NCBI GenBank assembly: GCA_002482845.1
Contig: DLGT01000038.1
Coordinates: 4,922-68,921, forward strand
Reading direction: 5' to 3'
DNA length: 64,000 nt
Source of the DNA: Saprospiraceae bacterium UBA7687
GTDB taxonomy: Bacteria > Bacteroidota > Bacteroidia > Chitinophagales > Saprospiraceae
The number at the start of each line of letters is the position of its first letter. Within the stretch, counting starts at the first letter, position 1. This document shows positions 28,522 to 38,419 of this stretch, piece after piece. The notes beneath the pieces are model-generated. The model was not told the origin of the DNA, ran no database searches, and was given only the letters and a program-made list of their open reading frames with translations. The translations under genes and the position numbers were made by a program.

Positions 28522-29355
28522 ATGAAACATACCATCAACTGTCGTGGGCGACTTTTGGATCTTAGTACACCTATTGTTATGGGTGTTATCAATGTTAATG
28601 AAGATTCGTTTTATGCAGATTCACGGAGTTTGGACGCTGATGTCGTTCTTGAAAAAGCTTCAAAAATGCTTTCTGAAGGAGCTTCAATTCTTGACTTGGG
28701 TGCTATGTCTAGTAGGCCTGGAGCTACCATCATTGATGAAGAAACTGAAGTCAATCGTTTGATACCTGTTATTCGGACTTTGTTAAATGAGTTTTCTGAT
28801 GTAATCATATCCATTGACACGATGCATAGCACTGTTGCAAAGGCATGCGTTGAACAAGGAGCGTCGATCATTAACGATATTTCAGCTGGTAATTATGATG
28901 CAAAAATGATGGAGACAGTAGCAAATTTAAATGTTCCATATGTCATGATGCATATGCAAGGTTTGCCGTCCGATATGCAACTAAATCCTAGTTATGATGA
29001 TGTTGTGATGGATATTTTAAAATATTTTGTTACAAAAGTTCATCAGGCAAAGTCTCTTGGCATCAAAGACATTATTTTAGATCCAGGATTTGGTTTCGGT
29101 AAGACACTTGACCATAATTATGAAATGATGAAGTCCTTAGAACAGTTTTTGATTTTTGAATATCCTGTTTTGGTAGGTATTTCTAGGAAATCTATGATCA
29201 ATAAATTGCTAAACATAAAAGCAGCAGATGCACTCAATGGTACTACCGTATTACACATGTTTGCCCTTCAGAAAGGGGCAAAAATCCTACGAGTCCATGA
29301 TGTAAATGAAGCAGTAGAATGTATAAAAATCTATCAGAAACTTAACGGAAATTAA
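28522..29355 (+). CDS. folP: Dihydropteroate synthase
   Basis: 277 residues, normal length. FolP condenses p-aminobenzoate with 6-hydroxymethyl-dihydropterin diphosphate in folate synthesis. Expected elements are present: IVMGVINVNEDSF (first loop), LDLGAMSSRPGA (second loop, Ser-Arg-Pro-Gly), ISIDTMHSTVAKA, NDISAG, MHMQG, LDPGFGFGKT, GISRKSM and a closing RVHDV. The first loop reads NVNEDSFYADSR where most enzymes have NVTPDSF. The SRPGA loop and RVHDV remain canonical. Confidence 0.95.
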   Translation: MKHTINCRGRLLDLSTPIVMGVINVNEDSFYADSRSLDADVVLEKASKMLSEGASILDLGAMSSRPGATIIDEETEVNRLIPVIRTLLNEFSDVIISIDTMHSTVAKACVEQGASIINDISAGNYDAKMMETVANLNVPYVMMHMQGLPSDMQLNPSYDDVVMDILKYFVTKVHQAKSLGIKDIILDPGFGFGKTLDHNYEMMKSLEQFLIFEYPVLVGISRKSMINKLLNIKAADALNGTTVLHMFALQKGAKILRVHDVNEAVECIKIYQKLNGN

Positions 29356-29488
29356 ATATTACTTTTTTATCTTGATTGGCCTTTGTTGATGTAAATGATT
29401 AATGAAGTGTTAAACCACATCTTGTTAAATAAGAAAGTCATAACTTTAACCGTTAATTTGAGTTTATACCTAAGCTTATAAAGTATTT

Positions 29489-32400
29489 GTGGACAAGAAT
29501 TTAAATACAAATGATGAGCCAGCTAAAAAAAAGGGTTTCTTTTTTTGGGTGAAGCGAATATTACTTGGGGTACTATTTTTTATAGTAGGCTGTTTACTTC
29601 TATTGCAAACTTCGGTCGTTCAAACTTACGTTTCGTCTAAGATTACAAAATATATTTCAGAAGCTACTGATTTTATAATTACAACTGAGAAAGTCAAGAT
29701 TAGTCCATTCGATGGTTTGATTTTGGATCAAATTACGATTTCAGATGCACAAAATGATACTTTGTTTAGTGGTGGAGCGATAAATATCTCATTGCGTAAA
29801 AATCTATTTTTTTTATTGAATAATGAATTAGATTTATCTTACATCGGCCTTCAAGACATAAATCTGAATGTTAATACTGAATTGAATGAAACTGAATCTA
29901 ATCTTAGCAAGTTTATAAGCAAACTTTCTTCTCCTAAAGATCCTTCTTCGTCAAAATCAAAGCTCATCATCCAATTGAAAGAAATAGATTTAGATAATAT
30001 TACCTTAAAATTGGATGATAAAAACAAAGGTAAATATGATGTGATCCATCTAGAACATGGAAATATTGACATCAATTATCTAGATTGGGTTTGTAATGAG
30101 TTTGATATTTCCGATATCACATTGCTTGGTCCTTCATACCACACTTACATTTATGAATACGATTGCCGTCCTGAAGTAACATTGGATATCAAACAAATAG
30201 ATGATAAACCTACGGACGTATCAGATCAGAAATATCCAACTGTTATTACTTTACGCAATTTTTCAGTGGATGAAGGGCATTTTGGGAAAACTAATTCCCT
30301 GTTGTCTTTGCTTCAAGCTAATGAAGGAAAACTAGATTTTAATAATTTTTATTTTGAAGACATATCACTCAGTGTAAAAAATTTAAGATACCATGATGAA
30401 GAAGGATTGACTCTAGACCTTAAGAAGCTAAGTGCAAATGATAATACGGGTTTTCCTATTCATGGAATAACATGTGATTCCATCATAATAAACGGGACAA
30501 ATGCAACACTTCCCAACTATTCTATCAGCTTGGGTGAAACTTTGATTAAAAATAAATTTAGCTTAAGCTACCTTAGTTTTGATGCTTTTAAGAATTTTGC
30601 CAATGAGGTGATCCTCAATGCAACATTTGATGAAACGAAAATTTATGTCAGAGACATCGAACACTTTTTGCCTTCCATCAGTAATTCGAATTTTATAAAA
30701 AATAATGAAGATGAATACATTGAAATAAGTGGAAGATATTTTGGCAAGATAGCCAATATTGCAGGTCGTGATGTGGATTTTAAATTTGGAGATAAATTAA
30801 GTTTAGCAGGATCTTTTAACACTAGAAATTTATTAGATACTGACAATGCAGTACTGAATATAAAGTTGGACAGATTTCAGACGAGCATGCGCAAGATTAA
30901 AATGCTATTTCCAAACTTCAACCTTCCTACCAACTTTACAAAGCTGGGATCTATTAATTTTACAGGAAGGTTTGATGGATATTTGCAAGACTTTGTTGCA
31001 TACGGAAAGTTAAATTCAGACCTTGGAATTGCTGAAATGGATATGAGATTAGACATTACCGAAGGTACTAATAAAGCTAATTATTCGGGTGCTTTAAATC
31101 TTATAAACTTTAATTTAGGGAGATGGAGTGATAATAGCGATTTTGGCTTAGTTAATTTTAATTCAAAGGTGGAAGATGGACGAGGACTTACCTTAAATAC
31201 AGTAAAAGCAGATCTGGCAGCAACTGTTAAATCTTTGATTTTCAAAAAATATACCTATAAGGATTTCAAGATAGATGGAAAAATTGACAAAAATACTTTT
31301 AATGGTGCTTTCCAGATATCTGATCCAAATATAGATTTTGTGTTTGAAGGAGCATTTGAGTATTTAGAAAATCAAGCTTTTTTAAATTTCAAATCAGATG
31401 TAAAAAACATAGATTTATTTGCGCTCAATCTAGCATCTTCTCCATTAAAGATGAGCGGTAAAATGGACATCAATACCGTAGGAAACAATGTGAATGAGTT
31501 TACTGGTGATGTGCAAATTAATGATTTGAATGTGTTCACAAAAGATACCACTTTTGAATTGAAACAAATTATTGTAGACTCTAAACAAAGTGTAAATAGA
31601 AGTAAAGTATTATCGGTCACAAGTGATCTAGGAAGCATAGTTATTGACGGAGAATATGATATTCCTAATGTAGTCAGATCAGTGAAAAAAGTGATTTTCA
31701 CGAACTACCCACATATAACTAAAACATGGAAGGAAGATGTGGCCAAGTTTAAAGTTGACCAAAAATTTGATTTTAACATCAATTTAATTGAAAGCCAAAA
31801 TTTTTTAAGTCTAATTGGGTTGCCAAATAGTGGATTTAGAAAAGTAAGTCTTAAAGGTAAACTTGATACTTACAAAAATGAATTGTCTATTGCATCGACA
31901 TCACCATTTATTAAGATCAATAAAGATAGCTTCAATAATATTCAAATATTAGTAACATCTAATGCCAAATCAGGTGATATCTTAGTTCATATAGACTCTA
32001 CGTATGCCTTAGGTCGACATTTTAATCCCATTGATTTTCAGACAAATATGAAAGGCGATACCATAGATTTTGCTTTTGATACTGAAAAGTTAATTGACTC
32101 ACTCGAAAATTTTGATATCCGTGGCAGACTGGTTCCACACCCTAAAGGATATACCCTTACTTTGGCAGATAATCTATTGATGATGTTGGGTCGAAAATGG
32201 ACCATTAATCCTAAAAATAATCTTGTTTTTGGTGATAAGTATCTCAATATGGAGAATATGATTTTATCCGATGGATTCAGAAATATTGAGTTAAATGATA
32301 TAAGTAATAATAAGGGATTGAGTCTTGATATTGATAATTTTGATTTAGATTTTATCAATGGTATCATAAAGTATGACAAAATGAATTTTACTGGTTTGTC

Positions 32401-34318
32401 CAGTATTTCTGCGCGTGTACCTGATGTTTTTAGTGAACAAAAAGAAATATCTGCTTACATCAATGTACCTGAATTTTTTATTAACAAAGATAAATACGGT
32501 GCAGTGTATATAGATGTAAACAAAGCACCTGGTAAACCATTTAAGGCAAATGTTTCGATAGGAGATTTCCTTGCAATCAATGGAACATATGATGAAAAAT
32601 TAAAAGTAATCGATAGCAGGGTCAAGTTGCGTGAAGCACCTATGTCATTGATACAGTATCTCTTAAAAGATGGAATAAGCAATACAAAAGGGTATATAAA
32701 TGCAGATATCACTTTTGCAGGACCGTTAAAAACGCCTACATTAATAGGTACAGGAACGGTTAATAAAGGGCAAACAAGAATAAATTATACTGGGGCAACT
32801 TACTTTTTTGATAATCAAAAATTACTGCTTACTAATACTGAGATAAATCTTGATGGAGCTGAATTAAAAGATGAAAATGGCAATATTGGTACAGTTAGAG
32901 GCGGACTAGTCCATGATTTATTTAGAAAATTTGGGGTAAATGCCACCATTTCTGGGAATAATGTCATAGGGCTTAACACCACAAAAAAGGACAATCCTGA
33001 TTATTATGGATTTGGTGTCGGTAGATTATCAGCTGAGTTTCAAGGCTCTTTTGATCGTATAAATATGAAAATCAGTGCCGTCACAGGTCCAGGAACTAAA
33101 CTGTCGATACCTGTAGATAATTCGAAGGGATCACTTGGACAGAGTTTTATTAAATTCGTAAAAAATGATCAAAATGGGAAGATCATAAATTCAAAACCAT
33201 ATACTGTCAATGGGATCAATATAGAAATGGACCTTACCTTGACACCCGATGCAGAAGTTAGCTTAATATTTAATGAGGCCAAAGGTGATATCATAAGAGG
33301 GCGTGGCCGTGGTAATTTGAAAATAGATATTACGAGACAAGGTGCATTCGATATTTTTGGTGAATACGAAATAGAACAAGGTGAATATTTATTTACAGTG
33401 CCTGGTCTACCAGTAGCAAAGCCATTCGTTGTCGAGCGCGGTGGCATCGTAAGGTGGACAGGCGATCCAGTAAACACATCACTAAATATTACTGCAAATT
33501 ATCGTACTCGAACATCTATTAAGCCATTCATTGAAGAGTATTTAACACTTTCATCACCTGAAACTCAAAGACTTGCTGAGCAAAGATCTGAGGTGGACTT
33601 AAGGTTGATATTAGGTGGCACACTCTTTAAACCTGAGATCAAATTTGATCTTACCTTCCCAAATCTTACTAGTGATATTTCTTCCTTTGCTGATAGTAAA
33701 CTACGTTTGTTGAGAACAAATGAACTAGAGTTAAATAGTCAAGTACTAGGTCTGATAGTTTTTAACTCATTCTTACCTTCTAGTCGAGTTTCAGATGTAT
33801 TCGGTGCATCTGGATTACAGTCAGCTGGGATTAATACTTTAAGTGAATTTATTTCTAGCCAATTATCACTAATATTGACCAATTTGATAAACTCTACTCT
33901 AGAAGATAATGGACTTATTTCTGGTGTTGATTTTGAAGTAGGAGTTCGTAATAATAATCTTGCATTAGGGTCAGCAGCTACATCAAATTTATTTCCAGAT
34001 GAAATAGAAGTGAGACTTAAAAATAAGTTCAGGTTTATGGATGAAAGACTTTCATTAAATCTAGGTGGAAACTATGTATTCCAAAACCAAGGTCAAGCTG
34101 TAAATCAAGTTTTACCTGACTTTGCTATTGAATTAGAGTTGACGAATGACAGGAAATTAAAAGTAAGATTGTACGGAAAAGGCGATATCGATCCTACGAC
34201 CCTCACGAGTTTAAGACAAAAATACGGACTTGGAGTCGCTTATAGAACAGAGTTTGGATCTATGTTGGATTTTGAAAAAAAGATGAAGACTAAAATTAGT
34301 GATTTGATAGAAAAATAA
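29489..34318 (+). CDS. TamB-like translocation/assembly module or AsmA-family envelope protein
   Basis: 1609 residues starting at a GTG. One N-terminal membrane helix (residues ~17-43, preceded by PAKKKG) anchors a very long beta-rich periplasmic body. The C-terminal ~400 residues match the TamB domain: a repeated hydrophobic groove pattern, GEYLFTVPGLPVAKPFVVERGG, then WTGDPVNTSLNITANYRT and an ending with LRQKYGLGVAYRTEF. TamB-type bridges carry phospholipids or assist outer-membrane protein assembly between the membranes. No tamA/omp85 gene is adjacent. In many Bacteroidota this protein pairs with a distant BamA-like partner. Confidence 0.9.
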   Translation: MDKNLNTNDEPAKKKGFFFWVKRILLGVLFFIVGCLLLLQTSVVQTYVSSKITKYISEATDFIITTEKVKISPFDGLILDQITISDAQNDTLFSGGAINISLRKNLFFLLNNELDLSYIGLQDINLNVNTELNETESNLSKFISKLSSPKDPSSSKSKLIIQLKEIDLDNITLKLDDKNKGKYDVIHLEHGNIDINYLDWVCNEFDISDITLLGPSYHTYIYEYDCRPEVTLDIKQIDDKPTDVSDQKYPTVITLRNFSVDEGHFGKTNSLLSLLQANEGKLDFNNFYFEDISLSVKNLRYHDEEGLTLDLKKLSANDNTGFPIHGITCDSIIINGTNATLPNYSISLGETLIKNKFSLSYLSFDAFKNFANEVILNATFDETKIYVRDIEHFLPSISNSNFIKNNEDEYIEISGRYFGKIANIAGRDVDFKFGDKLSLAGSFNTRNLLDTDNAVLNIKLDRFQTSMRKIKMLFPNFNLPTNFTKLGSINFTGRFDGYLQDFVAYGKLNSDLGIAEMDMRLDITEGTNKANYSGALNLINFNLGRWSDNSDFGLVNFNSKVEDGRGLTLNTVKADLAATVKSLIFKKYTYKDFKIDGKIDKNTFNGAFQISDPNIDFVFEGAFEYLENQAFLNFKSDVKNIDLFALNLASSPLKMSGKMDINTVGNNVNEFTGDVQINDLNVFTKDTTFELKQIIVDSKQSVNRSKVLSVTSDLGSIVIDGEYDIPNVVRSVKKVIFTNYPHITKTWKEDVAKFKVDQKFDFNINLIESQNFLSLIGLPNSGFRKVSLKGKLDTYKNELSIASTSPFIKINKDSFNNIQILVTSNAKSGDILVHIDSTYALGRHFNPIDFQTNMKGDTIDFAFDTEKLIDSLENFDIRGRLVPHPKGYTLTLADNLLMMLGRKWTINPKNNLVFGDKYLNMENMILSDGFRNIELNDISNNKGLSLDIDNFDLDFINGIIKYDKMNFTGLSSISARVPDVFSEQKEISAYINVPEFFINKDKYGAVYIDVNKAPGKPFKANVSIGDFLAINGTYDEKLKVIDSRVKLREAPMSLIQYLLKDGISNTKGYINADITFAGPLKTPTLIGTGTVNKGQTRINYTGATYFFDNQKLLLTNTEINLDGAELKDENGNIGTVRGGLVHDLFRKFGVNATISGNNVIGLNTTKKDNPDYYGFGVGRLSAEFQGSFDRINMKISAVTGPGTKLSIPVDNSKGSLGQSFIKFVKNDQNGKIINSKPYTVNGINIEMDLTLTPDAEVSLIFNEAKGDIIRGRGRGNLKIDITRQGAFDIFGEYEIEQGEYLFTVPGLPVAKPFVVERGGIVRWTGDPVNTSLNITANYRTRTSIKPFIEEYLTLSSPETQRLAEQRSEVDLRLILGGTLFKPEIKFDLTFPNLTSDISSFADSKLRLLRTNELELNSQVLGLIVFNSFLPSSRVSDVFGASGLQSAGINTLSEFISSQLSLILTNLINSTLEDNGLISGVDFEVGVRNNNLALGSAATSNLFPDEIEVRLKNKFRFMDERLSLNLGGNYVFQNQGQAVNQVLPDFAIELELTNDRKLKVRLYGKGDIDPTTLTSLRQKYGLGVAYRTEFGSMLDFEKKMKTKISDLIEK

Positions 34319-34487
34319 TAAACTACCTTATATTAAGTACTGAAGTTTGTTTAACAAAATATTGTGATTTAAATTTATACTTCCATGTGACTTATGATAT
34401 TTTTTGGGTCTTAAAGATGTCATTATGTTCAATTATTTTGACAGATAAAACGAAAATCTTTATTCATTATTTAAACGTAAGTAAATT

Positions 34488-35720
34488 ATGTCAATCAACT
34501 TATTAGATTTAGCAAAAGAACAAATCACAAGCTCTTTGGCTACACAAGCAAGTAGTTTTTTGGGAGAGTCAGAATCATCAGTAACATCAGCACTTAGTAG
34601 TATGTTGCCTACTATTTTAGGTTCATTAGTTCAAAAAACTGCCACACCTACTGGTGCTCAAGATGTTATGAATCTCATGGATGGCATTGATCTAAATAGT
34701 CTTGGAAATATAGCAGGAATATTCAGTGAAGGATCTAGCAGTGTAAATAATTTATTATCTGTGGGCGGTAACATTTCTAAATTTCTTTTCGGCGACAAAG
34801 AAGGCACTATTGTGGATACGCTTTCTGATTTGGGTGGATTAAAAAGTGGGTCTACGGCTACACTTCTCAAAATGGCAGCTCCGTTATTATTAAGTGTGGT
34901 TAGTAATCAAGTCAAAGGAAGAGGCATATCTTTTCTCACTAGTTTGATGGGTAGTCAGTCGAGTTCTCTGAAAAATTTGATCCCAACTGGTGTTAGTAAT
35001 TTGATGGGTTTTAATGATTTTGAAAGTCAAGTGAGTAATCCATTAACATCTACAGTAAATCCTAAAGGTGAAAGCAGCTGGCTGAAATGGTTATTACCAG
35101 CATTATTGGCAGTGTCAGTTTTATATTACCTAGGAACAAAAGGATGTAGTAAAAAAGTAACTGAATCTACGGATGATATAAAAACTGCTATAGATTCTTC
35201 TGCCATTAAGGCAACAGATGCTATGGGAACTGCAGTAGATTCTATGGGTGCAGCAGTAGGTAAATTATTTTCCTACAAATTACCATCAGGATTTGAATTA
35301 GCTAATGCTAGCGAAGGTGGTATTGAAAACAATTTAATCACATTTATAGAAGATGCAAATAGGGTTGTAGATAAAGAAACTTGGTTTGACTTTGATCATT
35401 TATTATTTGATACTGGCAAAGCGACTTTGCAACTTGAAAGTCAAGTTCAATTACAAAATGTAGCAGAAATTCTTAAAGCATTCCCTAAAGTGAATTTAAA
35501 AATAGGTGGCTATACAGATAATCAAGGTGATCCTAAAGCTAACTTAAGATTAAGTGTTGATAGAGCTCATAATGTAAAAAATGAACTAATAAAACTCGGT
35601 ATCGATGCTAAAAGATTAGAGGCTGATGGTTATGGTGATAAACATCCAATAGGTGATAACGCTACGGAAGAAGGTCGTCAAAAGAATAGAAGAATTTCTG
35701 TAAGAGTGACTCAAAAATAG
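34488..35720 (+). CDS. DUF937-OmpA fusion protein
   Basis: 410 residues. The first ~190 residues are a DUF937/YidB-like helical domain (MSINLLDLAKEQITSSLATQ; SSMLPTILGSLVQ; GLKSGSTATLLKMAAPLLLS). One hydrophobic segment (~WLKWLLPALLAVSVLYYLG, residues 199-217) follows. The C-terminal 120 residues are an OmpA peptidoglycan-binding domain (FDTGKATLQ, IGGYTDNQGDPKANLRLSVDRA, EADGYGDKHPIGDN, NRRISV). There is no signal peptide, so the helix likely places OmpA in the periplasm and DUF937 in the cytoplasm. DUF937 has no settled function. The gene stands alone between tamB-like and the small RNA. Confidence 0.9.
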   Translation: MSINLLDLAKEQITSSLATQASSFLGESESSVTSALSSMLPTILGSLVQKTATPTGAQDVMNLMDGIDLNSLGNIAGIFSEGSSSVNNLLSVGGNISKFLFGDKEGTIVDTLSDLGGLKSGSTATLLKMAAPLLLSVVSNQVKGRGISFLTSLMGSQSSSLKNLIPTGVSNLMGFNDFESQVSNPLTSTVNPKGESSWLKWLLPALLAVSVLYYLGTKGCSKKVTESTDDIKTAIDSSAIKATDAMGTAVDSMGAAVGKLFSYKLPSGFELANASEGGIENNLITFIEDANRVVDKETWFDFDHLLFDTGKATLQLESQVQLQNVAEILKAFPKVNLKIGGYTDNQGDPKANLRLSVDRAHNVKNELIKLGIDAKRLEADGYGDKHPIGDNATEEGRQKNRRISVRVTQK

Positions 35721-35802
35721 ACTAGTCATTGGAAACAGGATGCATTATAAAAATAATTAATATAACGTATAAACAAAATTTTATTTTTTTTTAGTCAGAA
35801 TA

Positions 35803-35833
35803 TTTGTCTTTTACAAAAGTATTAATACCTTTG
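35803..35833 (+). promoter_or_regulatory. Promoter of the candidate small RNA
   Basis: TTTG (35803-35806), a 19-base spacer and TACCTTTG (35826-35833) give a full match to the Bacteroidota promoter. No protein start follows before the terminator. Confidence 0.75.
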
Positions 35834-35839
35834 CAGACC

Positions 35840-35900
35840 GTTGTTGAGAATTAAAGATCAACAGAATTAAGCCCAGTTTTGCACCAAACTGGGCTTTTTT
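35840..35900 (+). ncRNA. Candidate small RNA of about 60 nt
   Basis: It lies between a consensus promoter and a strong terminator. Transcription should begin near 35840. A 5' hairpin is possible from TGTTGA and TCAACA separated by about 10 bases (35843-35862). It is followed by a short A-rich linker and then a 9-bp GC-containing terminator stem with a T-run ending near 35900. There is no room for a credible peptide. The unit is transcribed between, and not together with, the flanking genes. It could be a regulatory RNA or an attenuator-like leader without a downstream gene. I do not recognise its family. Confidence 0.6.
35871..35900 (+). terminator. Rho-independent terminator of the candidate small RNA
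   Basis: Stem GCCCAGTTT (35871-35879) and AAACTGGGC (35886-35894) close a 6-base loop and run directly into six T residues. Confidence 0.88.
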
Positions 35901-36151
35901 ATTGATAGTCTATTGAATTTAAAAAATCAGTAATACGTATTATATTGATTCCTAATAAGATTGGTATTTTGGTATTTATTATAGTTTTTTAGCATGTCTT
36001 TTATTTATATTAAAGATAAGGAAAAAAATCAAATTTTAATGGTTTGAATATCAAAATCCTCACAATTTTTAAATACATTATCAATTTCTATTTGAGCTGT
36101 TTTGGATCACCGAGTAATTTATCATCTTAAATTTTTATACTATTCATCACA

Positions 36152-36179
36152 TTGGACTAGTTTAAGCATGTTATATTTG
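36152..36179 (+). promoter_or_regulatory. Promoter of the radical SAM gene
   Basis: TTG (36152-36154), a 17-base spacer and TATATTTG (36172-36179) form a slightly short Bacteroidota promoter. The expected start near 36186 leaves about 13 bases before the TTG start codon. Confidence 0.55.
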
Positions 36180-36198
36180 CAAAATAAAATTTAAACAT

Positions 36199-38403
36199 TT
36201 GAAGGTAGTTCTGGTTACACCACCATTTACACAATTGAATACGCCATACCCTGCTACTGCGTATATCAAAGGCTTTTTGAATACGCTACAGATTGATGCT
36301 TTTCAATGTGATTTGGGATTAGAAGTTATCTTGGAAGTATTCTGCAAAAGTGGTTTAGAAGATATTTTTCAGATTATTGAAGACGGCGAAATAGAGTTGT
36401 CTGATGTAGCATATAGGGTCTTTACACAGAGATATAAATATATCAAAACGATTGATGCGGTCATTCATTTCCTTCAAAATAAAAATCAAACCCTTGCGCT
36501 GACCATTTGTGCAGGTGGATATCTTCCTGAGGGATCGAGATTTGCTCAGGTAGAACAATTAGATTGGGCTTTCGGCACTATGGGAACACATGACAAAGCC
36601 CGTCATTTGGCTACATTGTATTTAGAAGACCTTGGCGATTTGATCACAGAAGCTATTGATAACCATTTTGGTTTTAGTCGCTATGCAGAGAGATTGGGAA
36701 GGACAGCGACTCATTTTGATGACATGTACAAGGCTTTATTAAGTGAAAATTCTTACATTTCTAATGTGCTGCTTGGGCTAGTTGACAGATGTATCACCAA
36801 CCAAAACCCGGATGTAGTTTGCATCACAGCACCATTCCCAGGTAATGTTTTTGGAGCTTTTAAATGCGGACAATTTATTAAAACCAATTTTCCAAAGATA
36901 AAAGTAGTATTTGGTGGCGGATATGCCAATACTGAGTTGAGAAGTGTATATGATGAACGCGTCTTTGAGTTTGTAGATTTTATAACACTTGATGATGGAG
37001 AAGCTCCGATCCAGCATTTATTGGAATTTTTACAAGGCAATAGAGAGAAATCATTACTAAAACGTACTTTTTGTCTTTCTGGTGGCGTAGTCACTTATAT
37101 CAATGGATCTACTGAGTTTGATATTCCACAGAAGGAAGTTGGCACACCAGATTATAGCGATCTTTTGCTTGATAAATACTTATCGGTCATTGAGATTGTC
37201 AATCCTATGCATAGACTATGGAGTGATGGTAGATGGAATAAACTGACACTCGCACATGGTTGTTACTGGGGCAAATGTTCGTTTTGTGATGTTACTTTAG
37301 ACTACATTAAAAGATATGAACCAGTCAGTGCAGCTTTGTTGTGTGACAGGATAGAAGAAATCATACATCAAACTGGGCAAAATGGCTTTCATTTTGTAGA
37401 CGAAGCTGCGCCACCTGCACTCATGCGAGATTTGGCTATAGAGATCATCAGGCGAGAACTGACTGTCGTATGGTGGACCAATATCAGATTTGAAAAGAGT
37501 TTTACCAACGATTTATGCAGATTATTGAGACGATCAGGATGTATTGCTGTTTCAGGAGGACTAGAAGTTGCTTCAGATAGATTGCTTGATAAAATGAAAA
37601 AAGGTGTGACCGTTGCACAGGTTGCAAGAGTTTCTAAGGCATTTACTGAGTCAGGTATCATGGTACACGCTTATTTGATGTATGGATTTCCTACACAGAC
37701 AGCCCAAGAGACGATAAATAGTCTTGAGATGGTGCGCCAAATGTTTGAATCAGGCGTCATTCAGTCAGGATTTTGGCATCAATTTGCAATGACGGCTCAT
37801 AGTCCTGTTGGATTAGATCCTGCTGCCTTTGGCGTAGTACAAACAGGTCCAACATTTGGTGGATTTGCAGAGAATGACTTTTTTCATGTAGATGTTGATG
37901 GCGCAGATCATGAGCTTTTTTCAGATGGACTAAAGGTGTCTATATTTAATTTTATGCAAGGCGTAGGTTTTGAAGAAGCATTAGATGTTTGGTTTGATTT
38001 TGAAGTTCCTACTACTACTATTGATGCAGAATTTATTGAAAATGCCTTATTGGATGAACATTTTCAGCCTTTGCGTCCACACGATCAGTTGGTTTGGATA
38101 GGTGGAGAACCTATAGAAATGATCGTAACGCCTGTCAAAAAGTCTAAAAAGGGTGAGGATGCTGTTCAATATGCAGAGATTATCGTTTCAGATGTCCTAG
38201 ATAATTATTCACTCTATTTTAATCAAGCTGTAGCTGAATGGGTGATAATCATGCTTGAAAATGCTAATCCTGATAGTGGAGTAAAATATACAGTCCAACA
38301 GATGAGAGATAGCTTCATCGATGAAGGTTTGGGTGATGTAACATTTTTTGAGTCATCTGAAGGATTTGTAAGATTGAGAGAGAAAGGATTTCTTGTGTTG
38401 TAG
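36199..38403 (+). CDS. B12-binding-type radical SAM protein with CX4CX2C cluster motif
   Basis: 734 residues, starting at a TTG (KVVLVTPPFTQLN, a normal Rossmann opening for this family). Residues ~1-300 resemble a cobalamin-binding domain (VVCITAPFPGNVFGAF, VVFGGGYANTELR, DFITLDDGEAPI) but lack a DxHxxG motif, so any cobalamin would be base-off or absent. The radical SAM core follows. Its cluster cysteines are C355, C360 and C363 (CYWGKCSFC), with GGLEVASDRLL and MYGFPTQT as SAM-site elements. Residues ~560-734 form a C-terminal region I do not recognise. It is a single gene with its own promoter and no obvious precursor peptide nearby. The reaction is unknown. Confidence 0.85.
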   Translation: MKVVLVTPPFTQLNTPYPATAYIKGFLNTLQIDAFQCDLGLEVILEVFCKSGLEDIFQIIEDGEIELSDVAYRVFTQRYKYIKTIDAVIHFLQNKNQTLALTICAGGYLPEGSRFAQVEQLDWAFGTMGTHDKARHLATLYLEDLGDLITEAIDNHFGFSRYAERLGRTATHFDDMYKALLSENSYISNVLLGLVDRCITNQNPDVVCITAPFPGNVFGAFKCGQFIKTNFPKIKVVFGGGYANTELRSVYDERVFEFVDFITLDDGEAPIQHLLEFLQGNREKSLLKRTFCLSGGVVTYINGSTEFDIPQKEVGTPDYSDLLLDKYLSVIEIVNPMHRLWSDGRWNKLTLAHGCYWGKCSFCDVTLDYIKRYEPVSAALLCDRIEEIIHQTGQNGFHFVDEAAPPALMRDLAIEIIRRELTVVWWTNIRFEKSFTNDLCRLLRRSGCIAVSGGLEVASDRLLDKMKKGVTVAQVARVSKAFTESGIMVHAYLMYGFPTQTAQETINSLEMVRQMFESGVIQSGFWHQFAMTAHSPVGLDPAAFGVVQTGPTFGGFAENDFFHVDVDGADHELFSDGLKVSIFNFMQGVGFEEALDVWFDFEVPTTTIDAEFIENALLDEHFQPLRPHDQLVWIGGEPIEMIVTPVKKSKKGEDAVQYAEIIVSDVLDNYSLYFNQAVAEWVIIMLENANPDSGVKYTVQQMRDSFIDEGLGDVTFFESSEGFVRLREKGFLVL

Positions 38404-38419
38404 GTTGCTTTATAGGAAA

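Larger units (their letters stand above)
35721..36198. other. Intergenic region holding a small-RNA locus and the radical SAM promoter
   Basis: 478 bases without a convincing protein ORF. It contains a complete promoter-leader-terminator unit at 35803-35900 and the promoter of the downstream gene at 36152-36179. The stretch between 35900 and 36150 is AT-rich, with no other structure that I can support. Confidence 0.7.
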
